From: Synechococcus sp. CS-1328
GTDB lineage: Bacteria; Cyanobacteriota; Cyanobacteriia; PCC-6307; Cyanobiaceae
Direction of reading: 5' to 3'
Assembly: GCF_025128095.1 (NCBI RefSeq)
Contig: NZ_JAHLYT010000056.1
Coordinates: 1-64,000 of the forward strand
Length of the DNA: 64,000 nt
Every line of letters begins with the position of its first letter. Position 1 is the stretch's first letter. A program made the translations under genes and the position numbers. Below, in pieces: positions 27,101 to 34,900 of this stretch. The notes under the pieces are model-generated. The model was not told the DNA's origin and did no database searches. It saw only the letters and a list, made by a program, of their open reading frames with translations.

Positions 27101-27723
27101 GGCTGCAGCAGCAGGTAGTCGAGCTGCTTGTAGTTGGTGAGCAGAATGTCGGGCGGAGCCTTGTGCAGGGCGTCCTTGTCGGTGATCACGCTGGTGGCAC
27201 TCATCGCCGCCGTTGGCGCGTCGTCGGAGGCGCCGATGTAAAGGCCGGCCCGCAGGCCGGCCAGGGCGGGAATGGTGTGGATCAGATCGGCGATGCGGCG
27301 CGCCTGGTCGGTGGCCAGGGCATTCATCGGGTAGATCAGGATCGCCTTGATGCCCCTCTGCCCCTGGGTGTGCTGCAGGCGGCAATGTTCCAGCAGCGGG
27401 AGCAGGAAGCACTCGGTTTTGCCCGAACCGGTGCCGGTAGCCACCAGGGTGTTGCGGGGCGTGCCAGGCAACAGCCGATCAAAGGCCTTCTCCTGGTGCC
27501 GGTAGGGGGGGAACGGCAACGGGATCTGGGGGAACCAATCGCGCCCAGAGCCCTGGTGGAAGGGCAGTGCCACCGACACGTAGGGCCCCTTCAGCAGCCG
27601 CTCACGATCGGCGAGGAAGCGATCGATCAGCCCCGCGAAGCCCGGCGTGGTGGGGTGAAAGGCGGTGCGAATCGCATCGCAGGCCACCTGCTCCAGTTCG
27701 CTGGCAACAACGGAGGGAAGCAA
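21166..27723 (-). CDS. Giant DEAD/DEAH helicase with DUF1998 and C-terminal nuclease-like domain
   Basis: A 2185-residue superfamily 2 helicase. Walker A GTGSGKTE is near residue 97, DEFH (YLVVDEFHTFDGAQG) near 236, SAT motif CVGTSATLG near 269, and motif VI YLQRIGRAGRRDG near 1088. Several CxxC pairs (residues 490-600, about 930 and 1420) look like zinc ribbons. The DUF1998 cysteine cluster CPCSDGCYRC is near 1668. Near 1815 comes YTDGWEFHHGRLADDARQR followed by SGRYLVWSLSWSDV, a Vsr/PD-(D/E)XK-like segment. Large DUF1998 helicases occur in Druantia (DruE), DISARM (DrmA/DrmB, separate) and Hma-type defence; which subtype this is needs profile searches. It is coupled to the RelE-UvrD gene and reads away from the HigBA pair. 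Confidence 0.88.
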   Translation of the reverse strand: MLPSVVASELEQVACDAIRTAFHPTTPGFAGLIDRFLADRERLLKGPYVSVALPFHQGSGRDWFPQIPLPFPPYRHQEKAFDRLLPGTPRNTLVATGTGSGKTECFLLPLLEHCRLQHTQGQRGIKAILIYPMNALATDQARRIADLIHTIPALAGLRAGLYIGASDDAPTAAMSATSVITDKDALHKAPPDILLTNYKQLDYLLLQPHVQSLWEHNGQLPDGTSVLRYLVVDEFHTFDGAQGTDLACLIRRLRDRLHCPGEELVCVGTSATLGGPESRGAMRDYAGQIFASRFDPESLIEEERLSPEEFFTVHTAFGEEGLFALPLPGLDAMEALDPEHATSAEAYIQKQAEIWLGDTLPPAPGDDVADQGWRLDLGLRLGTLPAVHNLVRQAAATCSTEELLERFSRQLGLGDRYPLRYRVLLLESLLALLAHARRTTDKLDGTPVVVPWLNLRVQLWLRELKRMVASVEAEPQLVHSDDLAGKESGAHLPVVHCRDCGATAWTSTLLNQGSHRLDRAGNLRAFYKAYFSGQPEVRYLFPQRPFQPAAASPQEASPEESSLKVLCTDCLSIHAPKDLKEVCPNCQSRELLLVDMPECGYLDQHNHPRISRDCPYCNAQQGLLLVGTSAASLTSTWSAALFASAFNGDKKLLAFSDSVQDAAHRAGFIAARAYRTSFRTALTGTLQETGPLFLDQLQDQLISRWQQKLPNPVDFAATFLPAELEWLREWDDLQHQDIPALGTDSFLVRTVCERLRWEVAAEFGYRSRLGSSVEQAGSLTAGVDPARIQNLLPPLLTRLQNEVEPLRNVRIPQLQQLVVGLLHHLRQRGAIAVPELVGLDGKGSEYLSSGAENTFKFNQILHTPRFGGSSTRPIFLTSYRGKGSFQQLVREKGRPTWSQHWLARTLETSQPLDVEQQKEALQSIVGALTEAGLLQEFSGPRGEHIWAIPRQVLLVAAQPQLVRCDCCGDGESVLAEQLPVWEGMPCLVRQCPGHYRRDPRAGLPLYRRLYERGEVHRIVAREHTGLLERPDRERLETQFIRGKYRSDPNLLSATSTLEMGINIGDLSTVLLASVPPEPANYLQRIGRAGRRDGNAMVGTVVTGTAHDLYFFSDPREMLQGQVSPPGCYLDAAAILKRQLLAYTIDRWVQSGIAAEALPRKLKPVLDAVERAGKEATIPDAFPYSWLRWCSTEQTDLLDRFLALFDEQLQEPSRQELRAYFLSSPDAGQAGAFAAPYARGLIGRLEELIAERKRLRSEATKLRERFNKLAAIPEQSLLEQQREDKDAIRREQIAYNQLRKDLDGRPLLAMLTDEGFLPNYAFPEAGVTLKSVLWRRLPARGGGPRRTEELPTLSYERPANVAIRELVPDGQFYAQGRRVKVDQIDPNLNKPEHWRFCPSCSFACRETDDDYNRKECPRCGHSGYADHGQVKEMARLRQVQATTEDARSRFGDDTDERNPLFFHRELLILPDLSRREISLAVDDEDFPFGAEYLASTTFREINFGELTPIGATHNIAGKPLRVRGFELCRSCGKVQRGPAKASNHTWACKSRDQPDSAQLRNLLFMYREFSSEAVRFLLPGASFWDDEGQPSFVGALHLGLRHRFGGKVDHLRSALGEEPQPGSQQRKTFLYLFDSVPGGTGYVRQLMEQGGKDLREVFQSSLAALQSCPCSDGCYRCIFMYRQRFDRERTSKRRAIEQLQAILRRWDDLQATDRSLSEITINSRAESELELRFLEALRTGKGAPDGVPVVLKKDVIHGRIGYLLKIGSGPAATTWKLEQQVPLGEGEGVAEFSRADFLLTPTAGGKPIAIYTDGWEFHHGRLADDARQRMALQRSGRYLVWSLSWSDVVEKLPSAQTPLEPNGLAVGVVPAFATSPEKFTERWWPEALLQSLPQPPLLMPREVQAANSLQLLMAYLANPSESLWQGLAQLFCLSQGSAMALDGTEIKAAIADQALEDHVDEWQGPEPGRRLGQVLAIAPGLSALNLLEQARHGSRHPAASFRSIHYDPELASSDQQQQSSWQEWLRQGNLFQFLPHFLLSTPGWSGAEQSAAVDPPTVWVAGLAGANGRGAATASNPELQRQWDQALDLAEPASRPVLEKLRDLLLQEKIPFPDLGYELEGARGDVAGPMADLAWPQQRLALVLESGDQPAFDAAGWQCWLAEDPPDATASALIERLQSCPVPLSR

Positions 27724-27897
27724 GTTGCGGGGCCGTGCGGCAGAAGCAGGCTAAGCGAGATCGCTGGTCTGCCAAGCGGTTTGAACCATTCAGCCACTGC
27801 TTAGCGGCCCCGCCTGCACGACCGGCGCTGCGAGACGACCCAAGGCCTGGACGAACCAGCCTGTTGCTCCCATAATGGGAGGACACTGCCTTGCGAC

Positions 27898-28194
27898 GTG
27901 CGCATCATCGCCAAGCGGACGCTCGTGCAGTTCTGGGAATCAGGCCATGGCGATGCCGAACAACCCCTCAAGGCATGGCATGCCGTCGCCAAGGCGGCCA
28001 GCTGGAGCGAACCTGCCGAGATCAAGGCGATGTTCTCATCGGCAAGCTTTCTGGCCAACAACCGGGTGGTGTTCAACATCAGCGGCAACAAGTATCGACT
28101 GATTGCCAAAGTTGAATACCGCCTGAAGGCGATTTACATCCGCTTCATCGGCACCCATGCCGACTACGACAAGCTTGACGCTTCCACGCTATGA
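27898..28194 (+). CDS. higB: HigB-type toxin (mRNA interferase)
   Basis: The 98-residue protein matches the HigB family: MRIIAKRTLVQFWESG at the start, then AKAASWSEPAEIKAMF, NNRVVFNISGNKYRLIAKVEY and YIRFIGTHADYDKLD. Members cleave mRNA on the ribosome and are neutralised by the downstream antitoxin. The stop overlaps the antitoxin ATG by 4 bp. It is divergent from the giant helicase gene, with 174 bp between, and is the first gene of the cassette embedded in the defence operon. Confidence 0.93.
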   Translation: MRIIAKRTLVQFWESGHGDAEQPLKAWHAVAKAASWSEPAEIKAMFSSASFLANNRVVFNISGNKYRLIAKVEYRLKAIYIRFIGTHADYDKLDASTL

Positions 28195-28664
28195 CCTCCA
28201 CACTCCGCCCCATCCAACCCATTCGCACCGAGGCCGACTACGAGAGCGCCCTTCGTGAGATCGATCTCTGCCTGGATGCCGACGAGGGGAGTCCCGAGTT
28301 CGAAAGATTGGAAGTTCTTTCGATCCTGGTTGACGACTACGAGGCAAAGCACCATGACATTGGGCCGCCCGACCCCATTGCCGCAATTCAGTTCGCCCTT
28401 GAGCAACGTGGCCTAACCCGAAAAGACCTTGGGGACGTGATCGGCAGCAGTGGACGTATTTCCGAGGTGATGAACAAGCAGCGCCCGCTGACGCTGGCCA
28501 TGATCCGGAAGCTCATTGCCAAGTTTGACATTCCCGCAGCGGTCCTCGTACGCAGCTCGGAAGCCCCATCTGCAAAGGAAATCAGCACGAATGTGAGCCC
28601 AAGAGGGCAGTCGCATACTGGGCATCGAACCAATCGGCCTAAGACTGGAGTTGCAGCAGTCTGA
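28191..28664 (+). CDS. higA: HigA-type antitoxin (XRE-like HTH)
   Basis: The 157-residue protein is the partner of HigB. An N-terminal region (PIRTEADYESALREIDLCLDAD) typical of the long HigA type precedes an HTH: FALEQRGLTRKDLGDVIGSSGRISEVMNKQRPLTLAMIRKL. A low-complexity tail after residue 125 (SEAPSAKEISTNVS and onward) is longer than usual and may be partly dispensable. HigA proteins repress their own promoter, so the divergent region 27724-27897 probably carries its operator and might also influence the adjacent helicase gene. Confidence 0.9.
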   Translation: MTSTLRPIQPIRTEADYESALREIDLCLDADEGSPEFERLEVLSILVDDYEAKHHDIGPPDPIAAIQFALEQRGLTRKDLGDVIGSSGRISEVMNKQRPLTLAMIRKLIAKFDIPAAVLVRSSEAPSAKEISTNVSPRGQSHTGHRTNRPKTGVAAV

Positions 28665-28789
28665 TCTGACGCAGGTTTGTTCAACAGCTGGCGAACCGTG
28701 AGCGTCATAGACAACGCGCCATTGCCTCCTTGAATAAACAACGAGCTAATTCACTCCACAGAAGAACTGGTTCATGATATTCCTATAAG

Positions 28790-30406
28790 TTGTGTGGCAT
28801 CGACCAGCCCGCAGCAGGCTTGACGGTGGCGCGCTATCGAGACATAGCTGTGAATGGCCGAGCCGAATCTCCAAGCGAAAGCGACCAATTGAACGGGATT
28901 GCGAGTAGAAAGAGTTCAGCTATCCCACCCCCCTTGGACGACTCCACCCCAGATGCCGTCGGTGGAGGCGGCTATGACCCAGAGGCGATCAAGTCTGGGA
29001 TCCTGCAGGAAATCGCTGATCTGAAGCAAACCGTCCAATCCTTCGGGGTCCAGGCGATCAAGGACGGCACCTGGTTCAACAAGTTCCTCAATAGCTGCCT
29101 GGGCAGCTACGAGCGCAAGGTGATGGAGCAGGGCGGGGCCGCCTACCTCCAGGGCAAGTACCCCGGGCTGCCCATTGACGCGGTTGCCGGCAAGCTCTGC
29201 GAACTGGCAGAGAAAAACGCAGCCATTGCCGGTGGGCTTTCGGGAGCCGCGGCCAGTTCAGTCGCGCTCTCCGCAGGGGCGTCCCTGCCTGCTGCGATCT
29301 CGGCTGTGATGGCCGAAGTGCTGTACACCGTGCGCCTCCAGTTGCGGCTGGCCTTCGACTTGCATCTTCTCCACGGCATCCCCATGGATGCCGATGATCC
29401 GGAGGATCTGATCAGGCTTTTCGCCGTGGTCTATGGAGTGAAAGTCGCTGAGGTGGGAGGTCTGGGCGTCAAGGCTTTGGGTCCGGAGGTTGCACGGGCC
29501 CAGCTGTTTCGCCTGATCCATGGCAACACCAAGGTGATCCAGGGCGCGGCGAGATCGGTGCTTGGCCCACGGATCGCCAAGCAGGTGACCCAGAAGGCGA
29601 TGATCAAGGCTGCTGTGCCGATTGTGGGCGTCGGGATTTCAGCCGGCTGGAACTACACCACCACCCGGATGATTGGAACCCGCGTGCGGCATGGCGTACG
29701 GGTGTCGGCGGCGTTGCGGGAAGAAACCAGACGACTGCAGGGGCAGATCGGCCGCAATGAACAGGCAGAGGTGGCGGTGCTGGAGGGCCTGATGGCCTTG
29801 GCCCTGGCCGACAGAAACTTCGATGACAAGGAACGGGAGGTGTACCTCACCTTCCTCAAGCAGCTGGCCTTGCCGGGAGAGGAGCTTCAGCGGCTGGCAG
29901 AGCAAGTGGATACGGATCTCGACGCGGTCTGCACGGCCTTGCGTTCGATTCAGGAGGCCGCCAACCGGGAATCGGTAGCGCGTGTTTTTTGCCTGATCAC
30001 CGCTGCCGATGGCGAGCTACAGACCGCTGAGCAGGAGGTGCTGGCTCGGCTGCTGGAGGCCCTCGGCCAGGAGCAGCTTCTGGAGGAGCAGCCCGCCTTG
30101 GCCAAGCGGTTCCGCCGGGAGGATGGCGCGTTCGATCAGGCGCTTTTCGCCGCAGGAGATGTGGCCAATCGGGCGGGGGCCAAGGTAGGAGAAGCTCTTG
30201 GCTGGGCCGGCAAGCTGTTCAACAAAGACAAGCCGGCGGAGTCGGACGGCTCAGCCGTGGTTTTCGAGACAACGGTGGAGGAAAAAACCAATGAGGTGAT
30301 CCTGGCCGGGATGGAGAGGCTCACCCAGCGGTGTGCGGCTGGTGAGCTGAGCCAGGATGAGTACAAGGTTCAGTTCGCGGTGCTGGTGGAGCAGCTGAAG
30401 ACATGA
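28790..30406 (+). CDS. EcsC-family protein with TerB-like C-terminal region
   Basis: Up to 538 residues from a TTG at 28790; in-frame GTG codons at 28826 and 28850 are alternative starts. Residues 90-310 resemble EcsC: a long helical, partly membrane-active region with glycine/alanine-rich stretches (AAIAGGLSGAAASSVALSAGASLPAAISAVMAEVLYTVRLQ, shown in part; then AAVPIVGVGISAGWNYTTTRMIG). Residues 325-425 look TerB-like (LEGLMALALADRNFDDKEREV, CLITAADGELQTAEQE), a domain used in stress and phage-defence proteins. A C-terminal short helix follows. The stop overlaps the next ATG in an ATGA, so it is made together with the PD-(D/E)XK-like protein. Function unknown; a membrane sensor or pore-forming effector is a reasonable guess. 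Confidence 0.7.
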   Translation: MCGIDQPAAGLTVARYRDIAVNGRAESPSESDQLNGIASRKSSAIPPPLDDSTPDAVGGGGYDPEAIKSGILQEIADLKQTVQSFGVQAIKDGTWFNKFLNSCLGSYERKVMEQGGAAYLQGKYPGLPIDAVAGKLCELAEKNAAIAGGLSGAAASSVALSAGASLPAAISAVMAEVLYTVRLQLRLAFDLHLLHGIPMDADDPEDLIRLFAVVYGVKVAEVGGLGVKALGPEVARAQLFRLIHGNTKVIQGAARSVLGPRIAKQVTQKAMIKAAVPIVGVGISAGWNYTTTRMIGTRVRHGVRVSAALREETRRLQGQIGRNEQAEVAVLEGLMALALADRNFDDKEREVYLTFLKQLALPGEELQRLAEQVDTDLDAVCTALRSIQEAANRESVARVFCLITAADGELQTAEQEVLARLLEALGQEQLLEEQPALAKRFRREDGAFDQALFAAGDVANRAGAKVGEALGWAGKLFNKDKPAESDGSAVVFETTVEEKTNEVILAGMERLTQRCAAGELSQDEYKVQFAVLVEQLKT

Positions 30407-31278
30407 AATACGAACAGATCACCAAGCTCTCGATCAAGAGCCACCCCGAGCTCACTGAGCGATGGGTGCAGGACCGCATTGCTGAAAACCCTCAGATCCT
30501 TGGGCTGGGGGATGTGGTGCTCAAGGACAAGGAGCGCATCCATCCGAGGGCCGGCCGACTGGATCTGCTCCTCCAGGACGCGGAGGCCAGCCACCGCTAC
30601 GAGGTGGAGGTGCAGCTGGGCAAGACGGATGAATCCCACATCGTCCGCACCATCGAATACTGGGACATCGAGCGCAAGCGTTATCCCCAGTACGAGCACA
30701 CGGCGGTGATCGTGGCGGAAGAGATCACGTCCAGATTCCTGAATGTGATTTCCCTGTTCAACGGCACCATCCCCCTGATCGCGATCCAGATGAGCGCAGT
30801 ACAGCTCGCTGACACGGTTTCGCTGCTGTTCACCACAGTGCTGGATGAAGCCCGCTTCGGGTTGGTGGACGAGGACGAGGAGGTGCAGGAGGTGACCGAT
30901 CGCGCCTATTGGGAGACGCGGGGTTCGAAGGCCACCGTGGCCATGGCCGATGAGGTGCTCAAGCTGGTTGCGGAGTTCGCTCCTGGCCTGGAGCTGAAGT
31001 ACAACAAGTTCTATATCGGCTTGGCCACCAACGGGCAGCCCAACAACTTCGTGCAGTTCAGGCCGCAGAAGAACGCCTTGCGGGTGGATGTTCGCTTGCC
31101 ACAATCCCAGGAGACAGAAGCCACTATCGAGGCCTCGGGGTTGGATGTGATGGACTACGACAAGCGCTGGGGACGCTATCGTCTGCGACTCAACAAGGGA
31201 GAAGTGGGAAAGTTCGCCGAAGTTCTGAGTGCGCTTGCCAAGCAGGCCTTTGTGGGGGCTGGAAAGGGTATTGAATGA
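30403..31278 (+). CDS. PD-(D/E)XK nuclease-like protein of unknown role
   Basis: The 291-residue protein has a nuclease-like core: D54 in AGRLDLLLQD, then E67-V-E69-V-Q71 in YEVEVQLGK, followed by the helix HIVRTIEYWDIERKRYPQ. This D-(n)-ExQ spacing with the flanking strand and helix fits the PD-(D/E)XK fold. The C-terminal 100 residues (YNKFYIGLATNGQPNNFVQFRP, then DVRLPQSQE) resemble the DNA- or nucleotide-contact region found after such cores in uncharacterised proteins. Its ATG overlaps the EcsC-TerB stop. Nuclease activity is inferred from pattern. Confidence 0.65.
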   Translation: MKYEQITKLSIKSHPELTERWVQDRIAENPQILGLGDVVLKDKERIHPRAGRLDLLLQDAEASHRYEVEVQLGKTDESHIVRTIEYWDIERKRYPQYEHTAVIVAEEITSRFLNVISLFNGTIPLIAIQMSAVQLADTVSLLFTTVLDEARFGLVDEDEEVQEVTDRAYWETRGSKATVAMADEVLKLVAEFAPGLELKYNKFYIGLATNGQPNNFVQFRPQKNALRVDVRLPQSQETEATIEASGLDVMDYDKRWGRYRLRLNKGEVGKFAEVLSALAKQAFVGAGKGIE

Positions 31279-31407
31279 TCTCCCACCAAGTGTCGGTCTT
31301 AAGCATGTGCTTTTGCTCAACAACCAATATACTCTTTCGTCGGCGAAGGAGTCGAAGAATGAGTGTAGCAAGTTCGAGGTCCACGCTGAATCCATGAGAC
31401 AGGAACG

Positions 31408-31866
31408 ATGACCATCCTCACCACTGTTGTTGCTGGTGTTCTGGTCTTTCTTATTGGGCAGCTTGTGCTGAAATGCGTGATTGAGCCCGTGCAGGCACTG
31501 AAGGCAACGATCGCACGGGTCAGCAATCTACTGCTGCTCTATCAGGCCAAGCTAACGAATGCATCATGCGAGGATGCAATCGCCGAAGACATCAAGCGGT
31601 TGTCAGCGGATATCATTTCTGATTCCTATCATATTCTTTGGTTCCCTGTATCCCGTCTGGCTTTTGGCTTGCCTTCAAGAGAAGCGTTATTGAACGCAGC
31701 TAGAGAGCTCAATATGATTCATTATGGAATGCTCCCGGCTGCAAGGAATACTGAGGCGACCGGAGGATATGGCTCGACTCCAAGCCGGGCAATGCGGAAC
31801 ATCAATGCGATGGAGCGAATCGGCAAGCTTCTCAGGGTCATGACTGATTATTCAACTAGCCCATAG
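31408..31866 (+). CDS. Small protein with one N-terminal membrane helix, unknown
   Basis: The 152-residue protein starts with a clear transmembrane segment (TILTTVVAGVLVFLIGQLVL) followed by an aromatic and leucine-rich helical domain. No family recognised. Its DNA is visibly AT-richer than its neighbours; the row 31621-31680 has 27 of 60 G or C. It lies 129 bp downstream of the nuclease-like gene and converges with the methylase gene (55 bp between stops). Its foreign composition suggests a recent addition to the embedded cassette. Confidence 0.6.
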   Translation: MTILTTVVAGVLVFLIGQLVLKCVIEPVQALKATIARVSNLLLLYQAKLTNASCEDAIAEDIKRLSADIISDSYHILWFPVSRLAFGLPSREALLNAARELNMIHYGMLPAARNTEATGGYGSTPSRAMRNINAMERIGKLLRVMTDYSTSP

Positions 31867-31921
31867 CCCTTGCTGCCCGTTCGATTGTTCAATAATGCGA
31901 AGCAGAAAATCGCTCCAAGAC

Positions 31922-34900
31922 TCATGCGGAGAGGAACTCCCAGGCTATCCGATAGTCCCCCACCCGATCACAAAGATCAAACGGCGCCTGATAGATGATC
32001 GTGCGCTCGACGCCCCCCCCGGGGAGCGTGTCATCGAGGATGGTGCGGGAGACGGTGCCGGAGGCCATCCCCTGGATGTCTTCCCATCCGGTGGTCTTGT
32101 TGGCGCCGCGGCCTGAGCCCTTTCGGGGGAAACCGACGCCGGAGAGGCCCTTGCTAGCGGTGAAGACGATGCGACCGTTCTGGTCGTACCAGGTATCGCG
32201 TTCGTATTGCTGCATCACCGGGAACTGCACGCGGTAGATGGTGATCAGTTCTTCGAGGGTGAGCTTGAGAGCCTGGGCCACCAGCACATCGATCTCCACC
32301 AGGGCCTGGCGGCGAGCGTAATCGGTGCGCAAGGCGCAATCGCGCTGCCAGGTGGGGGTGAGGTTGGTGAAGAACTCGTTGGGGAGGCGGGGATCCTGTT
32401 TGGCCCAGCGTTGCTGGCGGAAGGCTTCATCCCAGCATTCGCTCCAGAGATCGGCGTAGTGGGTGGTGAGGCAGTTGAGGGTGAGGGTTCGCAGCTGAAG
32501 CTCAGGATTGCTTTGGAGGAGAGGGAAGGATTCCCAGGTGTAGTGAAGATTGCTTCTACCAGTTGTCTTGATGAAGAAATCGGCGATCAGGCTGAAACCA
32601 AAGCCTGCCTGTGCAACAAGGGCTTCAGTGCTTTTTAGAACTGTTGTCTGAACACCATGGATGTGTGCTATTCCAGGGGGAACGATCGAGGCAATGTAGG
32701 TGCGCTCGCCGGCTTGACTCAGCATTCCCCGGGCTGCAATCCGATAAAAGTCCGTAACCGGTTTCTTCTCCCCCCAGGGCACCTGCGGAGTTCGGGCACT
32801 ATACTCAGACGGCGCTACATCCGGCCGGTAGTTGGTGCGGGGCAGGTAGTCGTCCGGCAGGCTGGTGAGATCGAGACAGTCGTAGTGGCCCTTTTCCGTG
32901 CAGATGGCACGAGGTGATTTGTAGAGAGGTGAGCCTACGTAGAAATGGGGGCCCGAGAGCACCAGCTCGGTGGCATCCACAGGAAAGCTGGTGTCGCGTC
33001 GGATGGTGCCGTCTTTCTTGACGGCGTTGGTTTCGTCCCACATCGCCGTGGCGTAGTACTCCCTTTGCAGATCACCCAGGCGTTGGGGAACCGCTGCATA
33101 CTTCTCCAGCACGCTCTGCAGTTGCTGGGAATGCAACGCCGGCAAACGCGCCTGGCGCGCGGGCGTACTCGGTTCGTCGTAAAGCTGGGCGTAGAGGGCC
33201 AGGCTCTGCTCGCCCACCGGTATCAGGCGCTGGCGGTGACCAGATGTATTCCATCTTCCATCTGCAGTCTTGATTCCAGGGACTGTTCCGTTCCCGTCAT
33301 GACTAAAACATGTGTCGATCGCCTTGGGCGCGAAAAGGTTGGCAAGATGAATAAAACTAGGTTGGCGTGGGGATCCATGGACATTGATGCCGAATCGTCT
33401 TGTTCCTCCAATCGGGAAGAGGATCAGTTCGTTCTCGAATTGGAAGTGATTGCGCAGCCGCCCATAGAGAACCTCCCGCAGAGCCCCACCCTTAGGGTCG
33501 TCGTACACCCCCTCCGGATGCAGAAAGCCACTCACTCCATGTGTTGACGCCGCCCGCCAGGCCTGGGGCAGGAAGCACTTGAACAGGTTGGTCTGACTGC
33601 CCTTTAGCAGCGGGTAGTTTGCCACCGCCTTGAGAAACGCCTGGCTGCCCGCCAAGCCCACGTACTCCTCCAGATACGCCGCCTGTAGAGGGGGATGATC
33701 CGCGAAGGCCTCGGTGCGCACCTTGGCCAGATCGCTGGCGCTGAGCTTGCGCACCAGCACCATAGGGTCCACATCGCCGATAATCCCCTTCTCCTCCCAC
33801 TCCACTCTTAGCCAGGGCGGGTTGCCCACGAACAGATCGAAGCCGCCGCCCTGGAGCACATCGGCGAACTCCAGATCCCAATGCAGGAAGCGCTGCCGTT
33901 CGGTGGTGGCCTCAACCAGCTTCAGGCGCGGGAGATCATCCAGCAGCTTGGCCTTGTTCACGTACCCGTGGCGATCGGAGAAATCCACAGCCAGCTGTTT
34001 GGGTTGGGTATCGGGCAGTAGCTGCAGCTGCCCTTCCTCCCCTTCCAGCACCGATTCGATGTCCCCAAGAACACAACTCAGATCATTGAGCCATTCCTCC
34101 CGGCTGGGAAGCAACCGCGCCTGATCCAGCGGCCAGAACCACAGGGCGCACCAGTAGTCCATCGCCAGCTTCAGCCGCAGCCGTGCGTTGGCATTTGCCA
34201 CGCCATCGCCTGCCACCTCCTGGGCCTGGATGCGGTCCTTCAGGCTCAGGGGCTTGGCCTCTCCCTTGGCCCCATCACCCGGTTCCTCCCACACCGGCAG
34301 TGGATCGGTGGTGCGCTCCCTCACCTGTGCCAGCTCCGGGATCCACTGCTGCCACAGCCCGTCCACCAGGCGGCTCAGCCGCTGCAGGGTGCGGATCTGC
34401 TGCTCGCTGAACGGTGCCTTGATGGCCGCGGCCTGCCAGCGCTTGCAGCGTTCGATCTGCTCGGGCACCAGTCCCTTGACCACCTTGTCGCCATAGGCGG
34501 CCATGCCCGGATCAGGCAGCAGGAAATGGAAGATTGCGTCCTCCGGCAGGGGCGCCTCCCAGGCCAGTTCCTCGGGGGCGTGCTCATGCCAGAGTTTGGG
34601 AGGAGTGGCCTTGCGGCCCGTGCCGGTGGGGAGCTGGCTCACCCGATAAATCTGGCGACGGGCGCCGATCAGGGAATTGCCCACATGCAGCTGCTGGCCG
34701 AACCAGGGCACGAAGGCGCGGCCGTTCTCCGGTTGGTAGATGCTGTTGAGCCACAGGCTCACCTCTGCCAGCTCAACCGCCACTGGGTTGAGGTCGATGC
34801 CGAACACATTACGGTCGGCCAGGCGCATCTTCACCTTCTGCAGCTCGGTGTTGTAGCGCTCATGGCTAATCGTGCGGCCCGTTTCCTGCTGGCGCAGCTC

